This document shows positions 10,653 to 22,157 of a DNA stretch of 64,000 nucleotides, in pieces. The notes below the pieces were generated by a model that was not told where the DNA came from, did no database searches, and was given only the letters and a program-made list of their open reading frames with translations. Numbering within the stretch: the stretch's first letter is position 1; each line of letters opens with the position of its first letter. This stretch comes from Smallanthus sonchifolius (taxonomy: Eukaryota > Streptophyta > Magnoliopsida > Asterales > Asteraceae): positions 31,366,350 through 31,430,349 of the forward strand of contig CM042030.1 in assembly GCA_023525975.1 (NCBI GenBank), given 5' to 3'. The position numbers and the translations under genes were made by a program.

Positions 10653-10739
10653 GCCCGCTGACCCATCCGACCCGACCCGTCATGCCTCGTTCGTTTATTC
10701 TGTTAATAAAATCGTCGTTTATTTTCGGGATGTTACACA

Positions 10740-11006
10740 ATCGAAACTAGGTAGTTTCGATACCTGTCTACTCAATCGAAACTAGGAAGTTTCGATACCT
10801 ATTGACCAATCGAAACTAGGTAGTTTCGATACATATTGCTCAAATCGAAACTAGGAAGTTTCGATATCTAATCTACACAATCGAAACTAGGTAGTTTCGA
10901 CACCAGTTAACTCAACCGAAACTAGGTAATTTCGATACCTAATACTCCATCGAAACTAGGAAGTTTCGGCACTCAATTGCCCAATCGAAACTATGAAGTT
11001 TCGATA
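10740..11006. repeat. Element A palindrome array, part 2 (8 units)
   Basis: Units start at 10740, 10774, 10809, 10844, 10880, 10915, 10949 and 10984. Each has stem ATCGAAACTA / TAGTTTCGAT or the AAGTTTCGAT variant. Spacing is 34-36 bp. Several units have C-to-T type changes in one arm (for example those at 10915 and 10949). Together with part 1 the LTR holds about ten units. Confidence 0.93.
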
Positions 11007-11231
11007 CCTGTGTCAGTCCCCTTTTGGGCAGTAACTAAGATCTATTTTTATAACAAAACAAGTGTTGAAAATCTAAGAAGACATTTAAACAAAAGCAACC
11101 AGATTTACAAGGTCGGTGAACAATTTGCAATATAGGACGTTTGGTCTTAACACAATTTACCCTTGGTATCTAGGGTACGAATAGTCAAGGTTGACTACAA
11201 CAAGTATCATACAAGTATACACAAACTCAAG

Positions 11232-11727
11232 GTGAGTTTCACGGCCCCTTTTTACTGTTTTCTATATTTGGGGGAAAACATACTTACAACTATTTTATGG
11301 GATAACAAGAGAATAAGGCACGACTTTTATGTTTACATGAGATGAGAACAACGAGTTTAGGCCGCTAAAGTCCCCTGGAACAACGTAGTAACCATTAACT
11401 GTAGCCTAGGGTCCTATGAATAGTACTATGGAGAGTGATGTCTCCCGGTCATGGTTAGTCGCGCTAACCACAATCTAGAGGATTTATGGCCGCATAGAAC
11501 CGGATAACGAAATTAGGGGCATGTACATTTGTCATGGTTTGGTTACGCCTTATGTATGAACATATTATTTGTATTCCTAGCTAGTTTACAAATGGGTCAA
11601 CAATTCTTATTCTGTTTATCACATACACCTGAAACTATTTACGAACAATTGAATTTTACAAAGAACTATTTGATTAAACCTGTGAACTCACTAACCTCGT
11701 GTTGACAATTTTAAGTATGTTTTTCAG
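11232..11727 (+). other. Element A LTR: putative LTR intron
   Basis: CTCAAG|GTGAGTTTC at 11231/11232 is a near-consensus donor. GTATGTTTTTCAG|GAAAC at 11727/11728 is a good acceptor with a pyrimidine tract, and GTGTTGAC upstream can serve as a branch point. The donor is followed by a conserved block (GGCCCCTTTTTACTGTTTT) that recurs in G. Confidence 0.6.
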
Positions 11728-11792
11728 GAAACTGAACGAGATCGCAAGGTTAGCAATGTAGATTACATGCATGCACGATGGATACAACTTTT

Positions 11793-11809
11793 GGGGGGGG
11801 GGGGGGGGG
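11793..11809 (+). repeat. G17 homopolymer in element A LTR
   Basis: Seventeen consecutive G residues lie 66 bp after the candidate splice acceptor. The run could form G-quadruplex structures and is prone to slippage. Its exact length may be a sequencing estimate. Confidence 0.85.
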
Positions 11810-12004
11810 TTTTCTCTTGTATAACTCATTGTAATAGAGTCATATTTGCGAAATCTTCACTTTTGTAAACTCAGATTACATTTTGGAATGTTAAACATTA
11901 AACTTATTTATGTATCCATTTATCATGTATGTGTTTGCGGTAATCATATGCTTTGGAAACCATGAACGTCGTGCCTCGCGTTTCCGCCTTGGCGGGGTGT
12001 GACA

Positions 12005-13477
12005 CTGTATGCCTTGGTTAAGGTTGCTTTGGTTCTGATCAGGAGCCTCTTCAGTGATGTTTGCAGATGTGTCTTCAACAGCATCAGATGCAGGACCCTC
12101 ATCTGTAGCAGGTGCCTCTATGTCATCTGCAGAATGATCACTAGTATTATTTGTATCATCAGGTTCAGAGATACTGCTGCTTGTGACATTTGAGCAACTT
12201 GTTCTGGCTTCACTTGCTTCAATGGCATTGGCAACAGAAGGAGGATCAATAGATGGTCTTTTGAATCTTATGGAGGGACCATAAAAACCCAATATGTAGT
12301 CATCATCTGAAGAAATGGCTTGCTCTTGTGAAAATGAAGACTCCATATTTGAAAAGATGAGAGGCTCAAAAACTTGAGAGAAGGAGTCTATATCAAGCAT
12401 CCAGTCTAGTCCTTTTCCTTGTTCATATGGAATATGTTCCCTGCATTCCACATTTGCTGATTCTTCAATGATCCTGGTTCGAGTGTTGAATACTCTGTAG
12501 GCTTTGGATTGAGAGGAGTAACCCACAAAGTATCCTTCATCAGATTTTGCACCAGATTTTGGAAGAACTCCATTTGAAATGAGAATGGTACATGAACATC
12601 CAAAGGGTTTAAGGAAGCCAATGTAGGGAATTATGTTGAACCATAGTTCATAAGGTGTTTTGTTAAAAGGCTTGACAATGAGAACTCTGTTTTTTACATA
12701 TCAGGCTGTACTTACTGCTTCAGCCCAAAATGTAAGAGGCAGCTTTGAGTCGGCTTGCATGGATCTAGCAGACTCAATTAGAGTTCTATTCCTTCTCTCA
12801 GCAACACCATTTTGCTGAGGAGTTATTGGGGCACAGTACTGTCTTTGAATACCTTTACCTTCACAAAAATAGTTCAAGGTTTGGTTTTTAAACTCTGTTC
12901 CTCGATCACACCTTATTATCTTAACCTTTTGATTGCTTTGATTCTCAACCTTAAGAATGAAGGATTTGAAAGTCTCACCAGTTTCATCTTTAGTTCTCAA
13001 GAAATATACCCATGAGAATCTGGTATAGTCATCAGTTATTACCAGACAGTATAACTTCTTGCCCATAGACATGACATTTGTAGGACCAAAAAGATCCATT
13101 TGTAGCAACTGTAGTGGAGTGTCATTTGAGTTGATTGTCTTGGGCTTGTGAGACCTCTTGTGTTGCTTCCCCTTTAGACATGTTATGTAGTGATCTTCAA
13201 GTTAGAATTCCTTATCAGGTAGCCCTCTGACTAGATTTCCTTTGACCAACTTGTTGATTGTTTTAACATTTACATGACTTAATCTGCTATGCCATAAAGC
13301 AGATTCATCAACTGAGGCTTTGGATAAGAAACAACACACACTACCAGATGGTGCAGACTTGTTCATATCAAGCACATAAAGAATGTCTTTTCTTGCAGCA
13401 GTCAATAAGATCTTCTCTGGAGGAGGTTTGCTTAAACCAGGGGATAGCACAAAACATTCTTCATCTGTGAACAACAT
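12005..13477 (-). pseudogene. Element H: Ty1/copia integrase region (decayed)
   Basis: Read on the minus strand from 13477, the GAG-pre-integrase block has WHSRLSHVNVKTINKL. The integrase core has LQMDLFGPTNVMSMGKKLYC, RCDRGTEFKN and PQQNGVAERRNR, so all three catalytic acidic positions are visible. An acidic, Ser/Thr-rich linker toward RT follows (12005-12526). Frames change near 13200, 12700 and 12600. The gene stops at 12004 because gypsy element A inserted there; RT and RNase H must lie left of the window beyond A. It is an old copia relic, related to but distinct from C and D. Confidence 0.9.
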
Positions 13478-13740
13478 CCAATGCTTTTGATCATAGATTT
13501 GTGACTCATGAGATTGAACTTTAATTCCTTTACAAATTTCACCTTTTCAATACTCATTCTTTCATTTGACACAGTTCCTTGTCCAGTGATGGTATCTCCC
13601 TTTGAATTACTTCCAAATGCAACAAATCCACCATAAAAATTTCTGAAGTCTGATAGGATGGACTTGTTGCCAGTCATGTTCCTGGAACAACCACTGTCTA
13701 CAACCCAGGTGTTATCCTTGTTACCTGATTGTTCCTACAC
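13478..13740 (-). pseudogene. Element H: copia protease remnant
   Basis: The minus strand carries TWVVDSGCSRNMTGNKS with the DSG active site of copia proteases, followed by YGGFVAFGSNSKGDTITGQG. The frame breaks before the next domain. It lies between the Gag C-terminus and integrase, as expected. Confidence 0.85.
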
Positions 13741-14960
13741 ATGAGAGAGTTCTTGTTAAAAGAGGGGACCCAAGAACCTACAGACTTGGGTGAGACATTT
13801 GAATTAAGAATAAGATCATCAGCAGGTTGGCATTCAATGGATCCAATGATGATGCTTTGATTTGATGAAAATTTAGGCTTTGCTTTCCTTGTTTGAATAA
13901 CCTTTGCTTTTCCTTTAGAACTATCAGCAACAGATGTTACTTTTGCTGCTAATGGTTCTGCTATGCTCTTGATATTGCTAGACTTAGACTGATCAGCAAC
14001 AAACTTGGTTGCTGCTGATGGCTTTGATTTGTTCTTGGTCTTGCTTGGTTTAAACTGATCAGCATCAAACTTGGTTGCCGCTGATGGTTTTGCTTGTTCA
14101 GTGACTGCTGACTTCTCATTCTTCTTCTTCCTATTGAAGATGGGTTTTTATATGGGGATTCTTCTATAGATAGGTTTTTTTCTATCAGGTGTGATCTTCA
14201 CTGTTACTGTTGGTGTTTGAAGTTGAGAGATCTGGTTGAAAGGATTGAATTTATAATTTGCAGCAAAGTGGTCTGATTCACCACAGATGATGCAAGATTG
14301 TTGAGCTCTTGTGGTTTTTGTAATAGCAGCATTTCTTGGTGGGGACATGGACTTCCTGAATTGATTTCATCATGCTTCATAGCTTTTTACTTTCTTGTTC
14401 TTGTTGGTCTTCTCAAATGCTTGTTGCTTGAGATTTCGTTACTGCTGAAGATAGTAGAAGTAGGTACTTGCTGTATGATTGTATTTTCCACATACAAAAC
14501 ATGATGTTGCAATTTGTCCCTTTGAAAGTACATGTAATCCTTTCTTTTGAACAGATCCTTGAAGTTCCATGGATGATTCTTGTTATGTTCAAAAGTAGCT
14601 TCTTCTAGGGTTTTCTGAACATATGGCTTTCTTTCTTCAGGTGAATGACATATGTAAAACACTTTCTTTTGAGGATTTGTGTCCTTTGAGGATTTTCCTT
14701 TTTTAATGATCAGCTTTCTTCCTTGAGGAGGATAGCTAATCTTGATCTGTTTGGTTGGTTTTACTACAGGGATGGATGGAATAAATGTACTTGGAAAGTT
14801 GATTTGAATCACCTTCCCAGTTTTGGTGGTTTTTAGGATTACTTCATTGGTTGGAAGTAAGGGAGCATCAATGTTTTTTGAGGAGTCTGAGCATGTGGAG
14901 TCAGACTCTGTGGAGGTACTACATTCTTGCATAGAAATGTTTTCCTTAGTAGGATCAAGG
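13741..14960 (-). pseudogene. Element H: Gag C-terminal extension with second zinc knuckle
   Basis: This basic, Ser/Lys-rich part of an extended copia Gag spans several broken frames. The 14387-14932 piece has an acidic serine-rich start followed by a lysine-rich stretch. The 14148-14348 piece holds a second CCHC-like motif (CIICGESDHFAANY) whose last cysteine is tyrosine. Element C has the same layout, with a second knuckle far from the first. Confidence 0.75.
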
Positions 14961-16537
14961 TTTCAGTTTGAGGTTTCAAGATTGTTGAGATTGAAATTTG
15001 GTTCATGAATGGTTACATAATCACTAGGAGGTGGAACAGATTTGTACTGTTCAGCTTGATAGACAAGACCAGCAGTCACCCTTTCATGGATTTGAGCATC
15101 CAACAATCTTTGCAACTTTTTTGATGCAAACTCATATTTATTAACATGGACCTTTTGATCTGCCAACTCAGCTCTTGTAGCTTTTAACTTAACCAATAGA
15201 CCATCAATATGAGTTTCAAGATTAGTTTGCTCATGTTTTAATGATGAAATCTCTTTCTTAAGATAGTTAATCTTTTCTTTATAACTATTTTCAACCTTTT
15301 TAAATTCAGACTTCATTTGATGAAACTCTACATTTTGATCTATTAAGTTTTGGTTATGTTTTCTATGACCTATAACTTTGTCAATGCAAGCTTAAGAGCA
15401 AAGATGTTCATATACCTGAGGTGGAATCTCTGTGGTATCAGCCATGAGAGCTTTATTTGTAGCAGATATTTCTTCACATTGAAAGCTCCAGTCAAAGTCA
15501 GTTGGTCCAGCCGGATGAGTTGCACAAACAACAGTTTGAGCAGGTTGAGTGTTTTGACCTGCTTGACCTTGTTGAGCTTGTCTTGCTTGTGCAACTGCTG
15601 GATTTGCCTTTGGAGCCTTGCATTCTCTAGCAAAATGACCAAGTTAACTACAGTTGTAGCACTTTAACATGCTTTTGTCCAAACCAACTCTTGTATTTGG
15701 ACTGTTGCTTGGACTTGGTCTTGCAGTTCTTGAATATAACCTTTTTGCTCTGAGTGACAACATGACATAAGAATGTTGTATATCCATTTTTTTTAAATCA
15801 TCTGGATGAAAGTACTCCAGATCTTCCTTAATAAAATGCATGTTGCTTGGGGTGTCCGAAACAAAGGCAGCAGGGTTCTGAGGAGGTGCTTCAATAAGAA
15901 AAGGAGAATTGTTGACTTGAGAGTTGGGTGTTTGTGGATGTGTGACAATGAGAGGATAATAGTTGCTTGTACTTTATGGTGTATGGTCAGAGTGAAGTGC
16001 AAAGGAGGTGGTAGATGATGAGGGTGTAGATGCAGATGGATAACCTGATTTTCTTTCTCTTGCTTGAATAATTTCCAACTCATATGTCTTTAACATGCCA
16101 AACAACTCTTTCACGGTGAGAGTCTTCAAATTTTTAGTTCTTCTAATTGACACTGTATATAAAGTGTCCAACAGTTTGGAAGAGATCTGATGAACTTCTT
16201 GAGAATATCTTCATTTTTCAGCTTGACTTTGGCACACTACAGCTCACCAATAAGATAGGTATACCTGTTATATTATGTTGTAAGAGACTCTCCATCCTTG
16301 TACACAAAGTTTTTATACTGCTGCTTGAGTATGTCTCTTCTATTTTCTTTCACTTCATCAGATCCAGCAAAAATCTTCTCAAGAGCTCCCCACAGCTCCT
16401 TAGCAGTCTTGTATTCCTTGAAGTTGTGAAAAATTTCATTTGGTAGACACATTTGGATGGCTCCTAGAGCTTTGAAGTCTAACTCCATCTTCTTGATATC
16501 TTCTTCAGAGAACTTTGAAGCTTCCTTGGGAACATAT
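14961..16537 (-). pseudogene. Element H: copia Gag N-terminal part, first zinc knuckle and coiled coil
   Basis: From 16488 the minus strand reads MELDFKALGAIQMCLPNEIF and KTAKELWGALEKIF, the UBN2-type Gag core of copia elements. Pieces at 15974-16171 and 15644-15841 carry the Gag tail and the first knuckle (LKCYNCS, then a stop). A coiled-coil-like segment (14963-15316; KKEISSLKHEQTNLETHIDG) follows. Frames break several times. Sequence beyond 16537 is replaced by gypsy element F, so the Gag start is missing here. Confidence 0.85.
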
Positions 16538-16660
16538 TTTCACACCCCAACCGACGACGGATTACGTCGGGGCGGACATGGAGACTGTTCATAAGCACAT
16601 GATTAAACTAAAGTTTCATATATTAATTAAATCCAAATTTCCATAACACTTGTTCAAATA

Positions 16661-19600
16661 ATCATGTTCCACCCCAAAAGTGTAAAAATGTAAAAGGGAC
16701 TAGGTAAACTCATTTGTAATATGTTGCTTGGAAATCACACGAACAAGTTGTTGCACAAATGTCTAGCTAACAACAATCTTAACCTATGATTTAATGATAT
16801 ATTTGTATCAATAATGTGTTCACGTGACTGAAGAAGGTCCTAATGTACAAAGGGATTGGGTGTGGGTGTACTTGGTCAATTAGGAGAATACTTGTTTGAG
16901 TCTTAAATGATGTTTATGAGTTTCTTGTAAAAAGTATGAGTGTATGAACAAATGGTTTCATTTTTTTTGTAAACAATTGAGTATGTGTATATTTGTATAA
17001 CCAATTTATGTATTTTTGTTCATAGATAGAAAATTTATGGAGAACCACTATAGTTAAAACCGGGGCGTACAATCAATCCTTATGACTGTAGGGCCTAACA
17101 CTCAATGTTATCCTAATGTAATGTCGACAGCAATCACCCTACCTGGGTGGGTTGGTCATACATAATAGATCTATCATTGTTACCGTCGGCTTGTACAGAG
17201 TTAATGATTGCACTTGCACTTGCACTTTGTATGCAATTGTAGTTTAAACTCTTAGTATTCAAACATAAGGCACAAATTGCACATATGTTCATGATGTTTG
17301 AATTGTATAAATTGCAAATAGCTTGAATGTAATCATGTTCCACCCCAAAAGTGTAAAAATGTAAAACGGGCTATGTAAACTCATTTGTAATATGTTGCTT
17401 GGAAATCACACGAACAAGTTGTTGCACAAATGTCTAGCTAACCACAAGGTTAACCTATGATTTAATGATATATTTGTATCAATAATGTGTTCACGTGACT
17501 GAAGAAGGTCCTAATGTACAAAGGGATTGGGTGTGGGTGTACTTGGTCAATTAGGAGAATACTTGTTTGAGTCTTAAATGATGTTTATGAGTTTCTTGTA
17601 AAAAGTATGAGTGTATGAACACAGGGTTTCATTAGTTTTGTAAACAACTGAGTATGTGTATATATGGATAACTAGTTTGTGTGTTTTTGTTCATAAATAG
17701 ATAATTTATGGAGAACCACTATAGTTAAAACCGGGGCGTACAATCAATCCTTGTGACTGGAGGGCATAACACTCAATGTTATCCTAATGTAATGTCGGCA
17801 GCAATCACCCTACCTGGGTGGGTTGGTCAGACACAATAGATATATCATGATTACCGTCGGCTTGTATAGAGTTAATGATTGCACTTGCACTTATGTATGT
17901 AATTGTAGTTTAAACTCATAGTGTTCAAACATAAGGCACAAATTGCACATATGTTCATGATGTTTGAATTGTATAAATTGCAAATAGTTTGAATGTAATC
18001 ATGTTCCACCCCAAAAGTGTAAAAATGTAAAAGGGGCTATGTAAACTCATTTGTAATATGTTGCTTGAAAATCACACGAACAAGTTGTTGCAAAAATTTC
18101 TAGCTAACCACAAGGTTAACCTATGATTTAATGATATATTTGTATCAATGATGTGTTCACATGACTGAAGAAGGTCCTAATGTACAAAGGGATTGGGTGT
18201 GGGTGTACTTGGTCAATTAGGAGAATACTTGTTTGAGTCTTAAATGATGTTTATGAATTTCTTGTAAAAAGTATGAGTGTATGAACAAATGGTTTCATTT
18301 GTTTTGTAAACAATTGAGTATGTGTATATTTGGATAACCAATTTATGTTTTTGTTCATATATAGAAAATTTATGGAGAACCACTATAGTTAAAACCGGGG
18401 CGTACAATCAATCCTTATGACTGCAGGGCCTAACACTCAATGTTATCCTAATGTAATGTCGGCAGCAATCACCCTACCTGGGTGGGTTGGTCAGACACAA
18501 TAGATCTATCATTGTTACCGTCGGCCTGTACAGAGTTAATGATTGCACTTGCACTTGCACTTTGTATGCAATTGTAGTTTAAACTCATAGTGTTCAAACA
18601 TAAGGCACAAATTGCACATATGTTCATGATGTTTGAATTGTATAAATTGCAAATAGCTTGAATGTAATCATGTTCCACCCCAAAAGTGTAAAAATGTAAA
18701 ACGGGCTATGTAAACTCATTTGTAATATGTTGCTTGGAAATCACACGAACAAGTTGTTGCACAAATGTCTAGCTAACCACAAGGTTAACCTATGATTTAA
18801 TGATATATTTGTATCAATAATGTGTTCACGTGACTGAAGAAGGTCCTAATGTACAAAGGGATTGGGTGTGGGTGTACTTGGTTAATTAGGAGAATACTTG
18901 TTTGAGTCTTAAATGATGTTTATGAGTTTCTTGTAAAAAGTATGAGTGTATGAACATAGGGTTTCATTTGTTTTGTAAACAACTGAGTATGTGTATATAT
19001 GGATAACCAGTTTATGTATTTTTGTTCATAAATATATAATTTATGGAGAACCACTATAGTTAAAACCGGGGCGTACAATCAATCCTTGTGACTGGAGGGC
19101 ATAACACTCAATGTTATCCTAATGTAATGTGGGCAACAATCACCCTGCCTGGGTGGGTTGGTCGGACACAATAGATCTATCAATTTTACTGTCGGCTTGT
19201 ACAGAGTTAATGATTGCACTTGCCCTTGCACTTATGTATGTAATTGTAGTTTAAACTCATAGTGTTTAAACATAAGGCATAAATTGCACATATGTTCATG
19301 ATGTTTGAATTGTATAAATTGTAAATAGTTTGAATGTAATCATGTTCCACCCCAAAAGTGTAAAAATGTAAAAGGGGCTAGGTAAACTCATTTGTAATAT
19401 GTTGCTTGGAAATCACACGAACAAGTTGTTGCACAAATGTCTAGCTAACCACAATCTTAACCTATGATTTAATGATATATTTGTATCAATGATGTGTTCA
19501 CGTGACTGAAGAAGGTCCTAATGTACAAAGGGATTGGGTGTGGGTGTACTTGGTCAATTAGGAGAATACTTGTTTGAGTCTTAAATGATGTTTATGAGTT

Positions 19601-21050
19601 TCTTGTAAAAAGTATGAGTGTATGAACAAATGGTTTCATTTTTTTTGTAAACAATTGAGTATGTGTATATTTGGATAACCAATTTATGTATTTTTGTTCA
19701 AAGATAGAAAATTTATGGAGAACCACTATAGTTAAAACCGGGGCGTACAATCAATCCTTATGACTGCAGGGCCTAACACTCAATGTTATCCTAATGTAAT
19801 GTCGACAGCAATCACCCTACCTGGGTGGGTTGGTCAGACATATAAGATCTATCATTGTTACCGTCGGCTTGTACAGAGTTAATGATTGCACTTGCACTTG
19901 CACTTTGTATGCAATTGTAGTTTAAACTCTTAGTATTCAAACATAAGGCACAAATTGCACATATGTTCATGATGTTTGAATTGTATAAATTGCAAATAGC
20001 TTGAATGTAATCATGTTCCACCCCAAAAGTGTAAAAATGTAAAACGGGCTATGTAAACTCATTTCTAAAATGTTGCTTGGAAATCACACGAACAAGTTGT
20101 TGCACAAATGTCTAGCTAACCACAAGGTTAACCTATGATTTAATGATATATTTGTATCAATAATGTGTTCACGTGACTGAAGAAGGTCCTAATGTACAAA
20201 GGGATTGGGATTGGGTGTGGGTGTACTTGGTCAATTAGGAGAATACTTGTTTGAGTCTTAAATGATGTTTATGAGTTTCTTGTAAAAAGTATGAGTGTAT
20301 GAACATAGGGTTTCATTTGTTTTGTAAACAACTGAGTATGTGTATATATGGATAACTAGTTTATGTGTTTTTGTTCATAAATAGATAATTTATGGAGAAC
20401 CACTATAGTTTAAACCGGGACGTACAATCAATCCTTGTGACTGGAGGGCATAACACTCAATGTTATCCTAATGTAATGTCGGCAGCAATCACCCTGCCTG
20501 GGTGGGTTGGTCGGACACAATAGATCTATCATTGTTACCGTCGGCTTGTACAGAGTTAATGATTGCACTTGCACATGCACTTATGTATGTAATTGTAGTT
20601 TAAACTCATAGTGTTTAAACATAAGGCACAAATTGCACATATGTTCATGATGTTTGAATTGTATAAATTGCAAATAGTTTGAATGTAATCATGTTCCACC
20701 CCAAAAGTGTAAAAATGTAAAAGGGGCTATGTAAACTCATTTGTAATATGTTGCTTGGAAATCACACGAACAAGTTGTTGCACAAATGTCTAGCTAACCA
20801 CAATCTTAACCTATGATTTAATGATATATTTGTATCAATGATGTGTTCACATGACTGAAGAAGGTCCTAATGTACAAAGGGATTGGGTGTGGGTGTACTT
20901 GGTCAATTAGGAGAATACTTGTTTGAGTCTTAAATGATGTTTATGAGTTTCTTGTAAAAAGTATGAGTGTATGAACATAGGGTTTCATTTGTTTTGTAAA
21001 CAATTGAGTATGCGTATATATGGATAACCAATTTATGTATTTTTGTTCAT
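16661..21050. repeat. LTR-derived tandem array, ~670-bp units (6 full plus a partial), alternating types
   Basis: The marker ATCATGTTCCACCCCAAAAG recurs at 16661, 17332, 17998, 18667, 19339, 20010 and 20698, giving periods of 671, 666, 669, 672, 671 and 688 bp. Units alternate between type 1 (AACAAATGG then CAATTGAG; the 16661, 17998 and 19339 units) and type 2 (AGGGTTTC then CAACTGAG; 17332, 18667, 20010). The last unit is mixed. Units at 16661 and 19339 are especially alike, hinting at a longer period. A single-copy version lies in the other F LTR (50686-51186). The 69-residue ORFs that recur at 17134, 18469 and 19812 are a by-product of the repeat. Confidence 0.95.
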
Positions 21051-21606
21051 AAATAAACAATTTAAATGGATAATTAGTTTGCTCTTGATTGTAAATAAAT
21101 AAGTGAAAAATAATAAGTTCAATAAATGGATAGTTGGATAAATACATAAAAATATTTTATTTATTTAGTTTATTTATCATAAACTAAAGTTTAAAAAAAA
21201 AGGGGTGTAATGATTTAATCATTTAGTAATTAAACAATAAATTAAAGTGTGAAAATTATGTTCTATTTAATTAATATTTAAATCCTAATTATTTATTAAT
21301 TAAGGGTATAAATTTTGGTTTAAATGATTTTGTAAATTGCATAAATCTTTACAAGATAATCATATTTGTATTCTAGATATAATTTATAAACCAAGGGTTA
21401 AATAAATGTTTTGTTTAAAATAACTATATTAATTAAATTAAGTTTTATTAGGTTTATATCCTAATAATGATAAATAAAATGTTTCTCTTGGAAATTTAAC
21501 AACTTAAATAAATAGAACAATTTAGAGTTTCATATATTTTATAAAATAATTTTTTTACAAGAAATATTTTATGCATAAAATAGTTTAAAAAGAAAGTGGG
21601 GAAACC

Positions 21607-21659
21607 GGACTCGAACCCGAGTGGTGGGTGTGGGAGGTAATGCGCACACCACTAGACCA
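21607..21659 (-). other. Element F LTR: tRNA-like A box and B box, copy 1
   Basis: On the minus strand TGGTCTAGTGGT (21659-21648) fits the RNA polymerase III A box. GGTTCGAGTCC (21617-21607) is a perfect B box, 30 nt further on. The acceptor and T stems do not pair properly, so this is not a working tRNA gene. Confidence 0.6.
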
Positions 21660-21758
21660 AGGGGTGTTCTAAGTTATGGTCCACTAGGTTTACATCATGG
21701 AATAGAAAGGGGGCCAGGTTCTTGGTTAAGAGGAAGAGCAAAAATGGTGCTGGTTATG

Positions 21759-21813
21759 GGTTTCGAACCTACGCCACCTGGTTCGGCGGTGCAATGATTT
21801 ACCGGCCGGACCA
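21759..21813 (-). other. Element F LTR: tRNA-like A box and B box, copy 2
   Basis: On the minus strand TGGTCCGGCCGGTAA (21813-21799) resembles an A box. GGTTCGAAACC (21769-21759) is a near-consensus B box. It lies about 100 bp upstream (minus sense) of copy 1 and downstream of the TATA box. Confidence 0.55.
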
Positions 21814-22149
21814 GGTGGTTTCGCTGGTCATATACGGAAACCGTAAATATAAATACGTTTATTAAATCAGGACATAATCCCAAATCAGGTTTGCATAAAA
21901 CCGGTCAAGAACCCTAAATCGAATTTGAGCTCGATACCCTCTGTCATCAAGAATTGACATAGGGCTTTTGATTAGCATCACACTACGAATCGAATGACAT
22001 AAACCTTACCTGTATTGATGAAGAAATGATTGAAAAAGGCTGAGACTTTGAATTCGATGTTCTTGGTACTCGATCAAGCATCGGAAGTGTACTGCATTGT
22101 GTGTGAGTCTAGGAAGTTTGTAAAGGTGACTGCGAAGGTGTTAGACTTG

Positions 22150-22157
22150 TTTTATAG
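22150..22157 (-). promoter_or_regulatory. Element F 3' LTR: TATA box
   Basis: CCTATAAAAC on the minus strand lies upstream of the tRNA-like boxes, the same order as in E and G. Confidence 0.5.

Larger units (their letters stand above)
1639..10737 (-). mobile_element. Element B: complete Ty3/gypsy (Tekay/Del-like chromovirus) retrotransposon
   Basis: This 9.1-kb element has two LTRs (1639-3718 and 8673-10737), a tRNA-iMet primer binding site, a polypurine tract, one uninterrupted polyprotein frame on the minus strand and a perfect CAATC target duplication. The LTR copies differ by roughly 15 substitutions that I could count by eye, one small insertion near 10590 and two fewer copies of a 15-bp repeat. 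That is about 0.7 percent divergence, so insertion is recent. Gag-PR-RT-RNaseH-IN is the gypsy order. The C-terminal chromodomain-like tail ([16 protein letters not shown]) points to the Tekay/Del lineage. Confidence 0.97.
8673..10737 (-). repeat. Element B: 5' LTR
   Basis: The 2065-bp copy matches 1639-3718 almost base for base. Differences include five rather than seven 15-bp repeats (9855-9926) and an extra CTCTCTACAGG-type stretch near 10590. It carries the 66-bp repeats (9217-9395), candidate intron (8932-9987), hairpin array (10135-10287) and TATA box (10645-10652), and it would be the active promoter copy. Confidence 0.97.
10738..12004 (+). repeat. Element A: 3' LTR, right part (with duplicated CAATC)
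   Basis: The LTR of A resumes after B with the second CAATC copy (10738-10742). It contains the rest of the palindrome array, a candidate intron (11232-11727) and a G17 run, and ends GGGGTGTGACA at 12004. Beyond it the coding sequence of copia element H begins. The small ORF at 11163-11345 spans the splice donor and is not a gene. Confidence 0.88.

Noticed and set aside
17134..20021. 69-codon ORF recurring three times in the 16.6-21 kb array
   Set aside because: It appears once per type 1 unit because the DNA is tandemly repeated. It has no conserved start context or domain.
21607..21813. Functional tRNA genes in F's LTR
   Set aside because: A and B boxes are present but acceptor and T stems do not pair, and no anticodon arm is clear.
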